From Candidatus Altimarinota bacterium (lineage in GTDB: Bacteria; Patescibacteriota; Gracilibacteria; BD1-5; UBA6164), in NCBI GenBank assembly GCA_028697205.1, contig JAQVFO010000002.1, positions 204,310 to 268,309 on the forward strand: a DNA stretch of 64,000 bases, read 5' to 3'. Numbering within the stretch: position 1 is the stretch's first letter; each line of letters starts with the position of its first letter. Positions 33,938 to 44,557 of the stretch are shown here, piece after piece. The notes beneath the pieces were generated by a model that worked only from the letters and a program-made list of their open reading frames with translations, had not been told where the DNA came from and did not search any database. A program made the translations under genes and the position numbers.

Positions 33938-34282
33938 TTATTTTTTTAATTTTTTTTCTATTTTTGCAAAACTTAAATCTACTACATTATCATCCATATA
34001 AACTTTTATTCATCATAGTATAGACTCTTTTGCCATAAAAATTATTTCCTCACGATTTGGAGTGATACCAAAAACTTTTTTATAAATCTCTAAAGCTTTA
34101 GTAGAAACAAAATCTTCATTAATAGAGGGGAAATACTCAACTAAATAATAACTTTTTCAGTTTTTTATTTTATCAAATATTCTTTTTCATCTATATCAAA
34201 GTTTTTTTGTTAAATCTCTGTAAAGTCTAAGATTTTTTAAAAGATCTTTAATACTATTTGCATCTAAATTATTAAAATCCAT
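33938..34282 (-). CDS. atpH: F1Fo ATP synthase delta subunit, unusually short
   Basis: This is a 114-residue protein occupying the delta slot between atpF and atpA. The C-terminal part matches the delta/OSCP pattern (a predicted helical body, then ILGGIKVYMDDNVVDLSFAK IEKKL, the conserved G-G-x-x-x-x-x-D...D-x-S motif of delta). Canonical delta is about 175-180 residues; here the six-helix N-terminal domain is strongly reduced. A frameshift is unlikely, because the frame is open and flanked by normal spacings. The identification rests on operon position plus the C-terminal motif. Confidence 0.8.
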
Positions 34283-34301
34283 AATTGTAAATCATTATAA
34301 A

Positions 34302-34781
34302 CTACATTTTTATTGAATCTAATTCTTTTTCTACAAAATCTTTAGTAACATGTTCTTGTTTAAATAACTTAGAATTAAGTCTCACAACAAGATCTGTAAC
34401 CTTTGATTTCATAGAACTAAGCATAGATAGTCTTTCTTTTTCTACTTCTGATCTAGCAGATGAAAATAAGTCTTTTGCATCATTTTCAGCTTTTAAAATT
34501 ATATCTTCTCTTTTTTTCTTTCAAATATTCTCTGCCTCTTTAATTATATCATCTCATTTTAATCTTGCTTCTTTTAAAATTTCCTCTTTTTTATCTTCAG
34601 ATTCTTTTATTAGTCTATCAATATTTTTATAATCTTCCTCTAATTTCTTTTGTTTAGAATCCCATTCATCAAGGTATGCTAAATAAGGTTTAAATACAAA
34701 TTTATTTAAGACCCATATAATTAAAAGAAGTATAACAAATTGAATTGCAAAAGTTTCTGGTGTAACAAATATTAAATCCAT
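34302..34781 (-). CDS. atpF: F1Fo ATP synthase b subunit
   Basis: This is a 159-residue peripheral-stalk subunit: one N-terminal membrane segment (FAIQFVILLLIIWVLNKFVF) followed by a long charged coiled coil (LDEWDSKQKKLEEDYKNIDR...). Only one b-type gene is present, so the stalk is a b2 homodimer. It starts 78 bases after atpE. Confidence 0.95.
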
Positions 34782-34859
34782 TTTAGGAATGTTAAATTTT
34801 AAGTGTTAAATGTTAAATACTTGCGAAATAACATTTAAAATTTCTTGTTTTCAAATCTA

Positions 34860-35129
34860 TTATAAAGCAACAAATCAAGTTATAAATGCTATAACTAAAG
34901 CATAAATTGCAACGGCTTCAGCAAAAGCGATATAAAGGATAGCTAATCATTGTATTTTACCAGCAACTTCTGGATTTCTTCCTACTGCTTCTAGTGCTCA
35001 TTTACCGATTAAACCGATACCGATACCAGGACCAATAGCTCATAAACCAATAGCTAATGCCATAGCAAGTTCTTTATAAATGCTAATAACTTGTACAGTT
35101 TGTGTAGCAGCTTGTGCAACTTCATTCAT
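34860..35129 (-). CDS. atpE: F1Fo ATP synthase c subunit (proteolipid)
   Basis: This is an 89-residue double-helix hairpin: helix 1 ALAIGLGAIGPGIGIGLIGK, polar loop GRNPEVAGK, helix 2 LAILYIAFAEAVAIYALVIA with the ion-carrying Glu in AFAEA. The Gln and Ser/Thr ligands that mark sodium-type rings (GPGVGQG, ES/ET) are replaced by Ile and Ala, so the ring is predicted to carry protons. Many glycines are GGT here, unlike neighbouring genes. Confidence 0.96.
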
Positions 35130-35205
35130 ATTTTTTAAAGTTAAATTATAAAAATTAAAATTTGAAAAAAGAAAACATATTTTTCTTTTTTCCATATCTT
35201 AATTT

Positions 35206-36018
35206 TTAATGGTGTTCTTCACTAGATTGTTTAAAATAAGCAATCATTAATCAAGCAAAAACTATTGCTTGTATAAAGGCAACAAATACCTCAAAAAACC
35301 AAAAAGGAATAGCAAGTAATTTACCTACTTCTAAAAATTTTTCAGTCATCATTCCTCCTAAGAAAGATATAACTCAAATCAAAACTATTCACGCAAATAT
35401 ATTTCAAAAAAGTCTAAGGGAAAGTGATGCCATTGTTGATGGAATTCAAATAAGATGTAACCATCAAACAAATACATTAATTGATTTTTCCATAAAATTT
35501 TCTCAAGTAAAATTGAAACAATATCATTTTGCAGTTTTTGTGAATCAATGAGTTTTTACAGCAATAAGTAAGAACATAAAAACAGTAACTCATCATAATA
35601 CCAATGTAGTATTTAAGTCTGAATGCATAGGTCTAAGGTAATGCAAAACATTTGGTGTTATTGAAGCTCAAAGCCAATCAATCATTAATCAAAATAAATT
35701 TCAAAAGAAAATTATTATAAATATTCAACCTATTAATGAAAAATGAGCTCTTGCAAATTTTTTATTTCAAAATGAATCAACTAAATAATCATCAAAAAAT
35801 TTCAAAAAATTTAAGAAAAATAATTTTAGTTTAGATTTCTTTTTGCTTTTTAAAGCTTTATTTGCAGTTAATGATATTGCTAATATGATAATAAAAAACA
35901 AAAATGTTGTTATTGTCGTATTTGTAATAGGTCCATAAACTGACTCTCATTGCATTCATGGAACGTGAGGACCTGTATGTTCTGTTTTAGTTTCTAAGTT
36001 ATTTTCAGTTTCTGTCAT
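35206..36018 (-). CDS. atpB: F1Fo ATP synthase a subunit
   Basis: This is a 270-residue polytopic subunit forming the ion half-channels. Recognisable are GFTKTAKGY, INVFVGWLHLIGIPSTMASL, then SLRLFGNIFAGIVLIGVISF, with the essential Arg in LSLRLFGN, and the C-terminal EVFVAFIQAIVFAGLMIAYF. The N-terminus is long and hydrophilic. It ends in HH with a TAA. The first gene's last bases upstream overlap this start by 20. Confidence 0.96.
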
Positions 36019-36217
36019 TTTCTTTTAAATTATTACTAATTTGTTTTTTTAAATAAATATGTACAAAATATATAAGTGGTATCAGCGAAAGAAATACAAA
36101 AATCAATTTAAATAGTATCTTCTTAAAAAAAATCACATCGAGTATATGTCAAACGCTTAAAAAAGCAAATAAATTTACTACAATTATAAGTGAGAATTTT
36201 AAAAATGTTTTTAACAT
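35999..36217 (-). CDS. Small two-TM protein in the AtpI position
   Basis: This is a 72-residue hydrophobic protein, MLKTFLKFSLIIVVNLFAFL..., with two membrane segments and a short basic tail. Its 3' end overlaps atpB by 20 bases, implying translational coupling. Its place directly before atpB and its size match AtpI/Q-type small proteins, which help c-ring assembly or ion uptake in other bacteria. Sequence identity to AtpI is not evident by eye, so no symbol is given. Confidence 0.6.
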
Positions 36218-36278
36218 AAAAAAATACTACTTTTAAAAATGAAGTAGTATTATAAATAAAAATCTAAAAAGTAAAAAT

Positions 36279-36701
36279 TTATTTTGATATATATTTATTT
36301 TGCATATTTCTATACTCAATTATTTGTTTGATTTTTTCTATAACTTTTGGGTGTTTTTGTTTTAATTCTTCCATTGAAAAGTTTAATATTACAACTAATA
36401 TACTATCTTCCTCAGCAATAGCTGTTGCCATTCTTGTACTATTTGTACTTTGGAATAATGCCATTTCTCAAAGTATTTCTTCAGCGACTACTTGTCATAA
36501 TTTTACTTGTCCTCAATTTAATGTTTTAAAAATATTAAATTTTCATGTTTTTAGAAAATACATTGAGTTTGCATCATCTCATTCTGAAAATAATATTTCT
36601 CATTTACTAACATGTCTTTCCTGACAAAAAATTGCAAGATTATCTCTATCTTGTTGAGTTAATGATGACAATACATCTAAACTATCTAGCATTGATGTCA
36701 T
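36279..36701 (-). CDS. Single-domain cyclic-nucleotide-binding protein
   Basis: This is a 140-residue protein consisting of one CNB (Crp-type) domain: LAIFCQERHVSKGEILFSEG, DANSMYFLKTGKFNIFKT, then the phosphate-binding cassette GEMALFQSTNSTRMATAIAE (G-E-x-A-L...R-x-A-T-x-x-A). There is no DNA-binding domain. The invariant Glu and Arg that hold cyclic nucleotide are present, so it should bind cAMP or cGMP. It lies between infB and the ATP synthase genes. A class III cyclase is encoded at 59348-61414, giving a possible producer-receiver pair; the target of this binder is unknown. Confidence 0.88.
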
Positions 36702-36724
36702 AAAATAAAAATTAAAAATTAAAG

Positions 36725-39226
36725 TTATCTTTTATTTATTATATCTACTTTATATATTTCAAGTATATCTCACATTTCAGGATTCATATTTCAAACAAAT
36801 TTTATACCACATTCAGTTGGTCCTTCTACTTTATTTACTTCTTCAACTCATTGTTTTAATGATTTTATGTCTCATTTTCAAATCATTTTATCTCATCTAA
36901 TTACTCTTATTTTAGCTCAGTTTTCAATTATAGACTCATCTTTTATTTTTAATCACAAAATCATAAATTCTTTAGAAGAATAAAATATTCATCATACTGT
37001 TGCTTTTCATAAAATAGTTTCTACTTCTTTAGGATCAAGCATTCAAGTTACTATTTTTTCTATTTTATCTGTTATATGGTAGATAATTTCACTATTAATA
37101 AATTCTACTTTTGATGATTCTATAAGAGATTTTGCTGTTGGTAAAACAGAAACTCTAAATCAAACCAAAATAGCTTGGCTTCATTGACACATAAGTATAT
37201 CACCTTCGCTTATATTTCAAACTCAAGAGTGGATAACAGAAACTGTTGTTTCTTCTGTAGAAAGCTTTGTAATAGATGCCTTTATAGCTTCTAAACTTCA
37301 ATTTGTATCAGCTTTTACAACAACCTTTAATTGTTTTAAACTTCAAGATTTAATTTTTGACATTATTAAATCAATTCAAGTCATTGATTTAACTTTTTGA
37401 GAGTGCATTATTTCTGCATATTCAGATGCTCTTAATCTTGCAGATTCAACGTCTGAAACTACTTGTAATACATCTCATCATTCAACTACTTTATCTAGTC
37501 AAATAATCAAAACAGGATCTCAAGGGAAGGCTTCTTTTATACCTTTTGAAGCATAATCTTTTAAAACTTTAACTTTTCAATAAGAATCATTACAAACTAT
37601 ACTATCTCATTTATTTATTGTTCATGTATTTATTAAAACAGTTGCAACAGGTCATAATTTTTGATCTAAATGTGATTCAATAACTGTAGCCACTGCAAGT
37701 CTATTTGGATTAGCTTTATAATCTTGCATTTCTGATATAAGAAGTATAACTCAAAGTAAATCATCAACTCAAAATCAAGTTTTAGCTGAAACTGGAATCA
37801 TAGGAACATCTCACCCCCAATCTTCTGGAACTAATCAATGCTCTGACAATCAAGCTTTTACATTCTCAGGATTTGCTCATTCTTTATCCATCTTATTTAT
37901 TGCTACAACAACAGGAATTCAAGCTTCCTTAGCATGGTTTATACTCTCAACTGTTTGTGGTTTTACTCATTCATCTGCAGCAACTACTAATATTGCTATA
38001 TCTGTTGATTTTGCTCATCTTGCTCTCATCACAGTAAACGCTTCATGTCATGGAGTATCTAAAAATGTGATTTTTTGTCAATTTTGTTCTACTTGATAAG
38101 CTCATATACTTTGTGTTATTCATCAAGCTTCACCTGAAGCAACTTTTTCTTTTCTTATGTAATCAAGTAATGAAGTTTTACCATGATCTACGTGTCACAT
38201 TATACTTATAACAGGTGGTCTTTTAACTAGTTTTGAAGCATCATCTTCTTTTAATAAATCAGATATATTTCAAGTTAATATATCACTAGCACTTATTCAT
38301 GCTGATTTATCTCTTACTAATTTAATTCAAAATGTTTCAGCTATTATACTAGCAGATTCAAAGTCAATTTTACTATTTATATTTACAAGCATTCAGTTTT
38401 TCATAAACTCAGCAATAAGTTTAGAAAATGCAATTCACATTTTTTCCGATAATTCTTTCAATGTTAAAACATCTCATATAATTACCTCTTCTCATTCACG
38501 AGAAGTAAGGTTTTGCACCATATCTTCAACATTTTTTTCTTCTTTTTTCTTTCAAAGTAGTTTATTAGATCTAGTAAACGTTACTTCTTTTTCTCCCTCA
38601 TCTTCTTCTAAATAATTATATCATCTTTTTGAATCAAATTTCTTATTAAACAATTGTTTTTTCTTTGAAAATCATTCTTCGTCTTTTCAAAATTCTTTTC
38701 ATTTTCATTTTTTTCAATTTCTGAATTTAGAATCTCCAAAGTTAAATGATTTAGCTCAATCAGCTTTCTCTTGATCATCAGAAAATAATATAGGTCTAAT
38801 TGGTGGATTATTTTGTTTTTTTGAACTATCAGAATTTAATTCTCTGTCTTTTTGTCAGTTATCAAAATGTTTTTTTACAGGTTTTTCTTCCTCTTTTACA
38901 ACTTTTCTAAATTTAAATACTTTTTTCTCTTCAGTATTTTCTTCAACAGGTTGATTTTCTAAGTCTTTTTCAACAGGTTCAACTACTTTTTTAATTTTAA
39001 ATTTTGATTCAGTATGAACTTCAACTTTATTTTCTTCTAATTTGTTTTCATTATTTTTTTTGATATGAACTTTTTTATCTTCTTCCACAACAATAGTATC
39101 ATGTTTCACTTCTTTATTTTTTGAAACAAATTTTATCTTCTTTTTTGATTGATTAGCCTCATCTTGTGAAGATGAAGAATCTACCTTTGAATAATAATCA
39201 TCAACAATTACATTTTTATCTACCAT
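36725..39226 (-). CDS. infB: Translation initiation factor IF-2
   Basis: This is an 833-residue GTPase. The N-terminal 200 residues are low-complexity and charged (Lys/Glu/Val repeats), as in many IF-2 proteins. The G domain follows: [50 protein letters not shown], then domain II and the C-terminal fMet-tRNA-binding domain ending near GIKFVGNMNPEMGDILEIYK. It positions initiator tRNA on the 30S subunit. It is the first gene of the long minus-strand transcript, starting 151 bases from divergent khpB. Confidence 0.97.
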
Positions 39227-39377
39227 TAAAATAACTTATAAAACAAATAAATATTTAAAAATCAGATAAAATATTAAGTTTTTTTGCTTTTTTGTCAAAA
39301 AATTATAAAAACTTGTAAATTTAAGATTTTTTATTAATCTATAGCCTGAATAAATTTATATGTTAAAATAAAAATAA

Positions 39378-39866
39378 GTGGAAGATAAAATAAAAAATAT
39401 AGTAGAAAAATTTTTTTCTAAAATGTTAGTTGATTTTAGTAATCTCGAAGTGAAAAAAGAGCTTGAAAACATTTATTATATCAAAATAGAAAGCCCAGAT
39501 TCTCCATTGATAATTGGGCCAAGATGAAAAAATTTGGAAGATATAAAAAACATATTAAAAATAATTTTACATAGAAAATTAGAAGAAAATATTATAATTC
39601 ACATTGAAATTAATGATTATCTAAAATCAAAAGAAGATAAATTAATAAATTTTATTAAGTCTAAAATTGAGTTTGTAGAAAAAACAGGCAAAGATTTAAA
39701 ACTTCCATTTTTATCAGCATATGAAAGGAAAAAAGTTCATTCATTTGTTTCAGATTTAAAATCTGATATATATACAAAAAGTGAATGAGAAGGGAAAGAA
39801 AGAAGATTATATATATGCAAAAAAAATACTAAAGTAACTATAGATTTAGACTGAATTGATATATAA
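39378..39866 (+). CDS. khpB: KH-R3H RNA-binding protein KhpB/Jag (short form)
   Basis: This is a 162-residue protein starting at GTG 39378; a TAA directly upstream in frame excludes an earlier start, and an internal ATG at 39423 would cut the first helix. A KH-like region contains PLIIGPRGKNLEDIKNILKI with the GxxG loop GPRG. A C-terminal R3H domain reads LPFLSAYERKKVHSFVSDL (R-x3-H signature ERKKVH) and ends SEGEGKERRLYIC. The N-terminal Jag_N domain found in Firmicutes is missing. With KhpA (26739) it forms a known RNA-chaperone pair. yidC and rnpA, usual neighbours elsewhere, lie at 55.7-57.2 kb instead. Confidence 0.9.
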
Positions 39867-39875
39867 ACTATAAAA

Positions 39876-39930
39876 AAAAGAATAAGGGGTAAAAAGACAA
39901 AAGGCTTCTTATTCTCTTATTCTTTTATGT
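39876..39930 (+). terminator. Possible terminator with two competing 3' arms
   Basis: AAAAGAATAAG (39876-39886) can pair with CTTATTCTTTT (39916-39926). An adjacent second copy of CTTATTCT (39908-39915) offers an alternative 8-bp pairing. It lies between khpB and the next gene. Confidence 0.4.
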
Positions 39931-39955
39931 AATTATTCTATTATTATTTCATTTT

Positions 39956-41098
39956 ATGAAGAAGCAAAAAAAAGTTTTAAAAAAGATTTTTTGTATTTTG
40001 ATGCTAATTATTATTTTGTTTTGATTTTATAAAGTAAATGAATTAAATTATCAAAAGAAAAAGCAAATACAAGAAAATCTAGTTAATCATCCTGAAAATC
40101 TTCCTAAAAATGATGTAGCAAAAGCTACAAGTTTTTGATTTAAAAATATTAGAGCAGATATTTATCGGTTAGAAACAATTCAGTATATATGATGAAATGC
40201 TATTAATTCATCATATAAAAAATATCTCTATCAAATACTTGATTTAATAACAGATTTAAATCCATTTTTTGAACATCCATATATAATAGGGCAACTTTTA
40301 TTACCAGATTATAATGAAAGGTATGAGAAATTAGCAGCTTCAGAACAGGAAAAATATAAAGATCAGGCAATAGAGATTTGATTAAAATGAATTAAAATTT
40401 TTTGTAATGAAAAAATAATAGAAAAAATCAATAAAGAAGATAATTTACAAAAGATTTGGAATGATAAAGAATATGAAAATCCTTGTAAATCATATCAAAT
40501 TCCATTTTATTTAGCTTATATTTACTACTTTTATAAAAATGATCCAATAAATTCTTCACTTTATTATAAGGTTGCCAGTGCTAATAAAGACAGTTTAGAA
40601 TGAGCAAAAATATTAGCTGCAATAATGCAATGAAAAGGATGAAACAGAGAAAAATCAATTTTTATGTTTTTGACTTTAGCACAAAATGTGGCTGATACTA
40701 AAAAGGTAGAAGATAAAGCCTGTTTACAAGTTGCTAATGAAATGAAAAATATAAAATATGTAGATTCTTCCTTAATAAAATGATTAGAAGTTACAATAGA
40801 AAAAATATTTTGAAAATTTGATGAAAAAAAGGAAAAGCAATTTCTAGATACTGACTCATGTCAAAATTATTTAAATAAAGCTGCAAGAGAAGTAAATTTA
40901 TTTTACCTTGATGAAGCAAATAAAAAATATTTTAAAGATACTTGAAAAAATGCAAAAGATGCAAAAGAATTATTTGATAAATGATACATTGATTATATTC
41001 CTAAAGATTTTCAACAATATAAAGATTATTGAATAATTTATATATTTAATGAAAAAACATGATATTTTGATTATGATATGTGAAAGTATTGAAAATAA
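39956..41098 (+). CDS. Membrane-anchored helical protein of unknown function
   Basis: This is a 380-residue protein with an N-terminal membrane anchor (MKKQKKVLKKIFCILMLIII) and a large, Lys/Tyr-rich, mostly helical extracytoplasmic part. Segments such as YYKVASANKDSLEGAKILAA followed by SIFMFLTLAQNVADTKKVED look like TPR-style helix pairs. It contains several cysteines (CNE, NPCKSY, DKACLQV, SCQNYL) that could form disulphides. No family was recognised. It stands between khpB and tig and has a weak terminator on each side. Confidence 0.65.
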
Positions 41099-41180
41099 TT
41101 CTAAAAACCTAAGTAAAGATTGATAACTTGAGTTATTGAATATAATTATTTGAAAATAAAATTAAATATAAAAAAACTAA

Positions 41181-41218
41181 AAAACTAAAAAATAAAATTT
41201 TATTTTTTAGTTTTTTTT
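41181..41218 (+). terminator. A/T-only terminator-like palindrome
   Basis: AAAACTAAAAAATAAAA (41181-41197) is mirrored by TTTTATTTTTTAGTTTT (41198-41214) with a T-run. The stem is long but weak. It separates the unknown membrane protein from tig. Confidence 0.6.
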
Positions 41219-41269
41219 ATATAATAAGTCAGCTTTAAAAAATATATTATATAATATTTATAAATAATT

Positions 41270-42568
41270 ATGAAAATTGAGAAAAAACTATTAGATAAAT
41301 CTGTTGTGGAACTTGTAATAGAAGAAGATGCTAAAAATATAGCTCGTGAAAGAAGTCATGTAATGGAACATCTTAGAAACAATGCTGATATAAAATGATT
41401 TAGAAAATGAACAAATATCCCTGAATCAGTTATAGTAAAAAAATATGGAGAAGAACAAATTAATCATATGGTTATAGACCATGCTATAGATCATTTATAT
41501 CAAGATGCTTTAAGAAAAGAGAAATTAATTCCAGTTGCACAGGCTGAAGTATTGGAAGTTATGTCTGAATCACCATTGAAATTTAAAATTCATGTTGAAA
41601 TTCTTCCTGAGGCGAAAATTGATGATAAATATAAGAAGATTAAACTTAAAAAGACTGTAATTGAAGTAAGTGATAAAGAGGTAGCAGATGCGCTTGATAG
41701 TATACAAACTAGATTTACAAGTTTTGAAGAAGTAACTGATAGTAAATATAAAATTCTAACTTGAGATAAAGTTACTATTGATACAACTTGATACGACAAG
41801 AATGAAAAAGTATTAGAAAGTACATCTATGCAAGATTATCCTTTAGTTATATGATCAAAAGTACTTGTTCCTTGATTTGAAGACTGATTAATTGGTAAAA
41901 AACTATTAGATGAAGTAAAGTTAGATATTACTTTTCCAAAAGATTATCACAATGCAGATTTTGCTTGAAAAGAAACAATTTTTAAAGTTACAATTAAAAA
42001 AATTGAAAAATCAGTTAAGCCTGAGTTTACTGCAGAGTTTATAAAACAACTTAGATGAAAAGATCTTGATTTAGAATGATTTAAAAATCTTGTAAAAGAA
42101 GAAATAAAAGAAACAAAAGAGATGAATGCGAGAATGGAAGAAGAAAATAAACTTCTTGATGAATTATTAAAATATACAGATTTACAAGTTTGAGATAAAC
42201 TACTTGCCAATCAAATAGAAAAAGTATTTGAAGAAATAAAAGAAAACGTATGAAAAGATAATATAAGAATGGTTGATTATTTATCATCATTAAAGTTAAG
42301 TGAAGAAGATTATAAAGAAAAAAATGTTAAACCTATAGCAAAAAAGAGACTAGAATGAGAATTAATTTTACATAAACTTATGGAAATAGAAGATGTAAAA
42401 ATTGATGATTCTGAAATGGAAAAGGAAATAGCTTCTATCCTAGCTAGATTTGGTTCAGATGAGGTTGTTGCAAAACTAAAAGAACTTTATGTTCCAGGTA
42501 ATAAATACTATGAAGAATTAAGACAAAGAACAGCATATAGAAAACTAATAGATACATTTTTTGAGTAA
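41270..42568 (+). CDS. tig: Trigger factor (ribosome-associated chaperone and PPIase)
   Basis: This is a 432-residue protein. The ribosome-docking signature GFRKG occurs in NADIKGFRKGTNIPESVI near residue 45. A PPIase (FKBP-like) middle domain follows (GDKVTIDTTGYDKNEKVLES; SKVLVPGFEDGLIGKK). The C-terminal helical chaperone arms end QRTAYRKLIDTFFE. All three domains are present and the length is normal. It binds near the polypeptide exit tunnel and folds nascent chains. It has its own A/T-rich promoter region and is followed by a terminator. Confidence 0.95.
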
Positions 42569-42620
42569 TTCTTGTTCAACTATATTATACAAAAATAAAA
42601 TAAAAATTAATTATAAAACA

Positions 42621-42653
42621 AAAAGCTATATAAGTAAATTATATAGTTTTTTT
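42621..42653 (+). terminator. Intrinsic terminator after tig
   Basis: CTATATAA (42626-42633) pairs with TTATATAG (42639-42646), extended by AAAAG on the left, and is followed by TTTTTTT. Confidence 0.7.
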
Positions 42654-42679
42654 GATTGTAAAGGGGAATAACTTTTTAT

Positions 42680-42707
42680 TTGATAAAAGTTTTGTAAATC
42701 ATATAAT
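42680..42707 (+). promoter_or_regulatory. Orphan promoter upstream of a putative small RNA
   Basis: TTGATA (42680-42685), a 16-base spacer and TATAAT (42702-42707) have no coding start within 60 bases downstream on the plus strand. Confidence 0.55.
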
Positions 42708-42713
42708 GTAGTT

Positions 42714-42776
42714 AAATCTTTGGTAATCCAAAGTAAAAGTCTCTCCTATACAAGTAATTATGGGGAGATTTTTTTA
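42714..42776 (+). ncRNA. Putative small RNA, about 60 nt
   Basis: Starting about seven bases after an orphan TTGATA-N16-TATAAT promoter, the transcript would contain a perfect hairpin CTTTGG-TAAT-CCAAAG (42718-42733). It would end in a second hairpin, TCTCTCC (42740-42746) with GGGGAGA (42762-42768), followed by TTTTTTT. No plus-strand ORF is present. The 3' end overlaps the stop of the convergent zinc-ribbon gene by three bases, so the terminal hairpin could also act as that gene's convergent terminator. No known RNA family was recognised. Confidence 0.45.
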
Positions 42777-43292
42777 TTTTTTCTTTTTCTTATCATCTTT
42801 TTTATCTGACTTTTCTTGTTTTTCTGAACAGTAAGGACAAACTTTCCATTCTGGCATCAATTCTCTTTTACAAGAAGTACAAATCATTTTTAATTCATAA
42901 CTACAGTTTGGACAATATCTAAATGACTTATCAACTTTTGTTTCACACTTAGGACAGGATACAAGATTACATAAATCAAATTTATCTTTCACTATTGAAG
43001 AAAGTAAATCTAAATTATCATCAATTTCTCTGTATGATTTTTCTAAATTTGTTCTTCATGGCCTTATTATCAGATATATAAATACTCAAAGTGGAGTAAG
43101 AAATATAACTATAAATAAAGAAATAAGTTGTAAAATAAGACTATCAGTTCTATTTGTAATATCTTTTAAAACCCAAATTATTATAGAAATCCAGATAATA
43201 AAAAAATACACTATGACAATTTTTATAAAAACATCAAATGTAATAGAATCATAAAGATTTTTAAAAAGTATATCTAAGCTTGTAGATTGCAT
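42774..43292 (-). CDS. Membrane protein with C-terminal double zinc ribbon
   Basis: This is a 172-residue protein. Two membrane segments lie at about residues 22-43 and 52-75 (VYFFIIWISIIIWVLKD; LISLFIVIFLTPLGVFIYLI). A linker follows, then two tandem zinc ribbons with CPKC-(13)-CPNC and CTSC-(12)-CPYC, then a Lys-rich tail. Such double-zinc-ribbon membrane proteins are common and poorly understood; metal binding is likely. A TGA-encoded glycine joins the two parts, which would look like separate genes under the standard code. Confidence 0.8.
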
Positions 43293-43317
43293 AAATTAAT
43301 AAAATTTATAAATTATT

Positions 43318-43968
43318 TTATTTCAAATTCTCTTTTTTCCACTTTTCTATCTCATTATGATTTCAACTGACTAGTATTTCAGGAACTTCCAATCCTTCAA
43401 AATTTCTTGGTCTAGTATAATGAGGATACTCCTTTTTTCCAAACAATTTTTTAGAAAAACTTTCTTCATCTAAACTTAGAGAATTTCATAAAACTCATGG
43501 GATAAATCTAAGCATAGAATCAATCAAAACTAAACTTGATAACTCTCAACTTGTTAATATATATTCTCATATACTTACTTCATAATCTACATATAAATCA
43601 ATTATTCTTTGATCTATTCACTCATAATGTCCACAAATAATTATAAATTCATCTAAATTTTTACTAAACTCTTCAACTTTTTCTTGGTTTAACAACTCTC
43701 AACTTGGAGACATATATACAATAGGAACTTTTTTTCAAATTTTTTTAAATATGTAATTTATAGCTTTTGAAAGAGGTTCAGGACTTATAACCTGACCATG
43801 AGTTCAAAATGCTTTATCATCAACATGCTTAAAGTTTTTATCTGAAAAGTCATTAAGTTTATAAAGCTCAACTTTAAAAAGTCACTTTTTTTTAGCTTTT
43901 CATATTATACTAGATTCTAAATAAGAAGTAAATGATTCTGGAAATATAGTAATAATATGGACTTTCAT
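43318..43968 (-). CDS. trmD: tRNA (guanine-N1)-methyltransferase TrmD
   Basis: This 216-residue SPOUT-fold enzyme makes m1G37 in tRNAs with G36, preventing +1 frameshifting. It opens [20 protein letters not shown]. The SAM-binding trefoil knot shows [19 protein letters not shown] and [19 protein letters not shown], and the conserved ending is [20 protein letters not shown]. It is slightly shorter than E. coli TrmD (255). It is the last gene of a trpS-gmk-trmD run with spacings of four and six bases. Confidence 0.96.
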
Positions 43969-43974
43969 ATGTTA

Positions 43975-44553
43975 TTATATTATTATTTTTAAAACTTCTT
44001 CCAATACTTTTTCCTTACTTTTTCCTCAAGTATCAATAATATAATCACAATTCTTTATTGCTTCTTCTTTTTCTCTGATTGCAGTCTTTTTTCTCTCTTC
44101 TAACTCAATCTCAGACATATAAGCTCATCTTGATTTTATTCTCTCTATTTGTAGTTCAAGAGGAATAGTTAAAAATATTGTTTTATAAAATTCTGATAAT
44201 TCTGGTTTATCTTTTTTCAAAATTAATAAACCTTCCATATCAACTTCTTTTATAACCATTTTTCATTTTTTTACTCAATTTTCTATAACATCATTGTATT
44301 TTGTTCCATAATAATCATCTAACCCATAAACTTTTGCATACTCTAAAAACTCTCAATTTTTAATTGATTTTTCAAACTCACTACGTGTTATAAACCAAGC
44401 ATCAACTCAATTTGTTTCTGTCTCTCTTATCTGTCTTGATTTATATGAAAGTGGAAAATAAAACCTATCATTATGTAGTTTTTTTAAATTCTCTATTAAA
44501 GTCCCTTTTCAAGCACCAGAAACTCACATTATAAAAAATATTTTTCAATCCAT
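43975..44553 (-). CDS. gmk: Guanylate kinase
   Basis: This 192-residue enzyme phosphorylates GMP to GDP. The P-loop reads FIMGVSGAGKGTL near residue 10. GMP-binding residues follow in LSYKSRQIRETETNGVDAWF and EYAKVYGLDDYYGTKYNDV, then the lid with IKSRGAYMSEIELEERKKTA. It is divergent from typical Gmk in the GMP loop (usually STTTRxPRxGE), so the substrate call is slightly less secure than the family. It is cotranscribed with trpS and trmD. Confidence 0.85.
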
Positions 44554-44557
44554 TTTT

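Noticed and set aside
34860..35129. Sodium-type ATP synthase c ring
   Set aside because: The Gln and Ser/Thr sodium ligands are replaced by Ile and Ala; only the carboxylate remains, as in proton-type rings.
43975..44553. Dephospho-CoA kinase or shikimate kinase instead of Gmk
   Set aside because: The lid motif (IKSRG...EIELEERKKTA) and overall order of elements fit guanylate kinase better, though the GMP loop is unusual.
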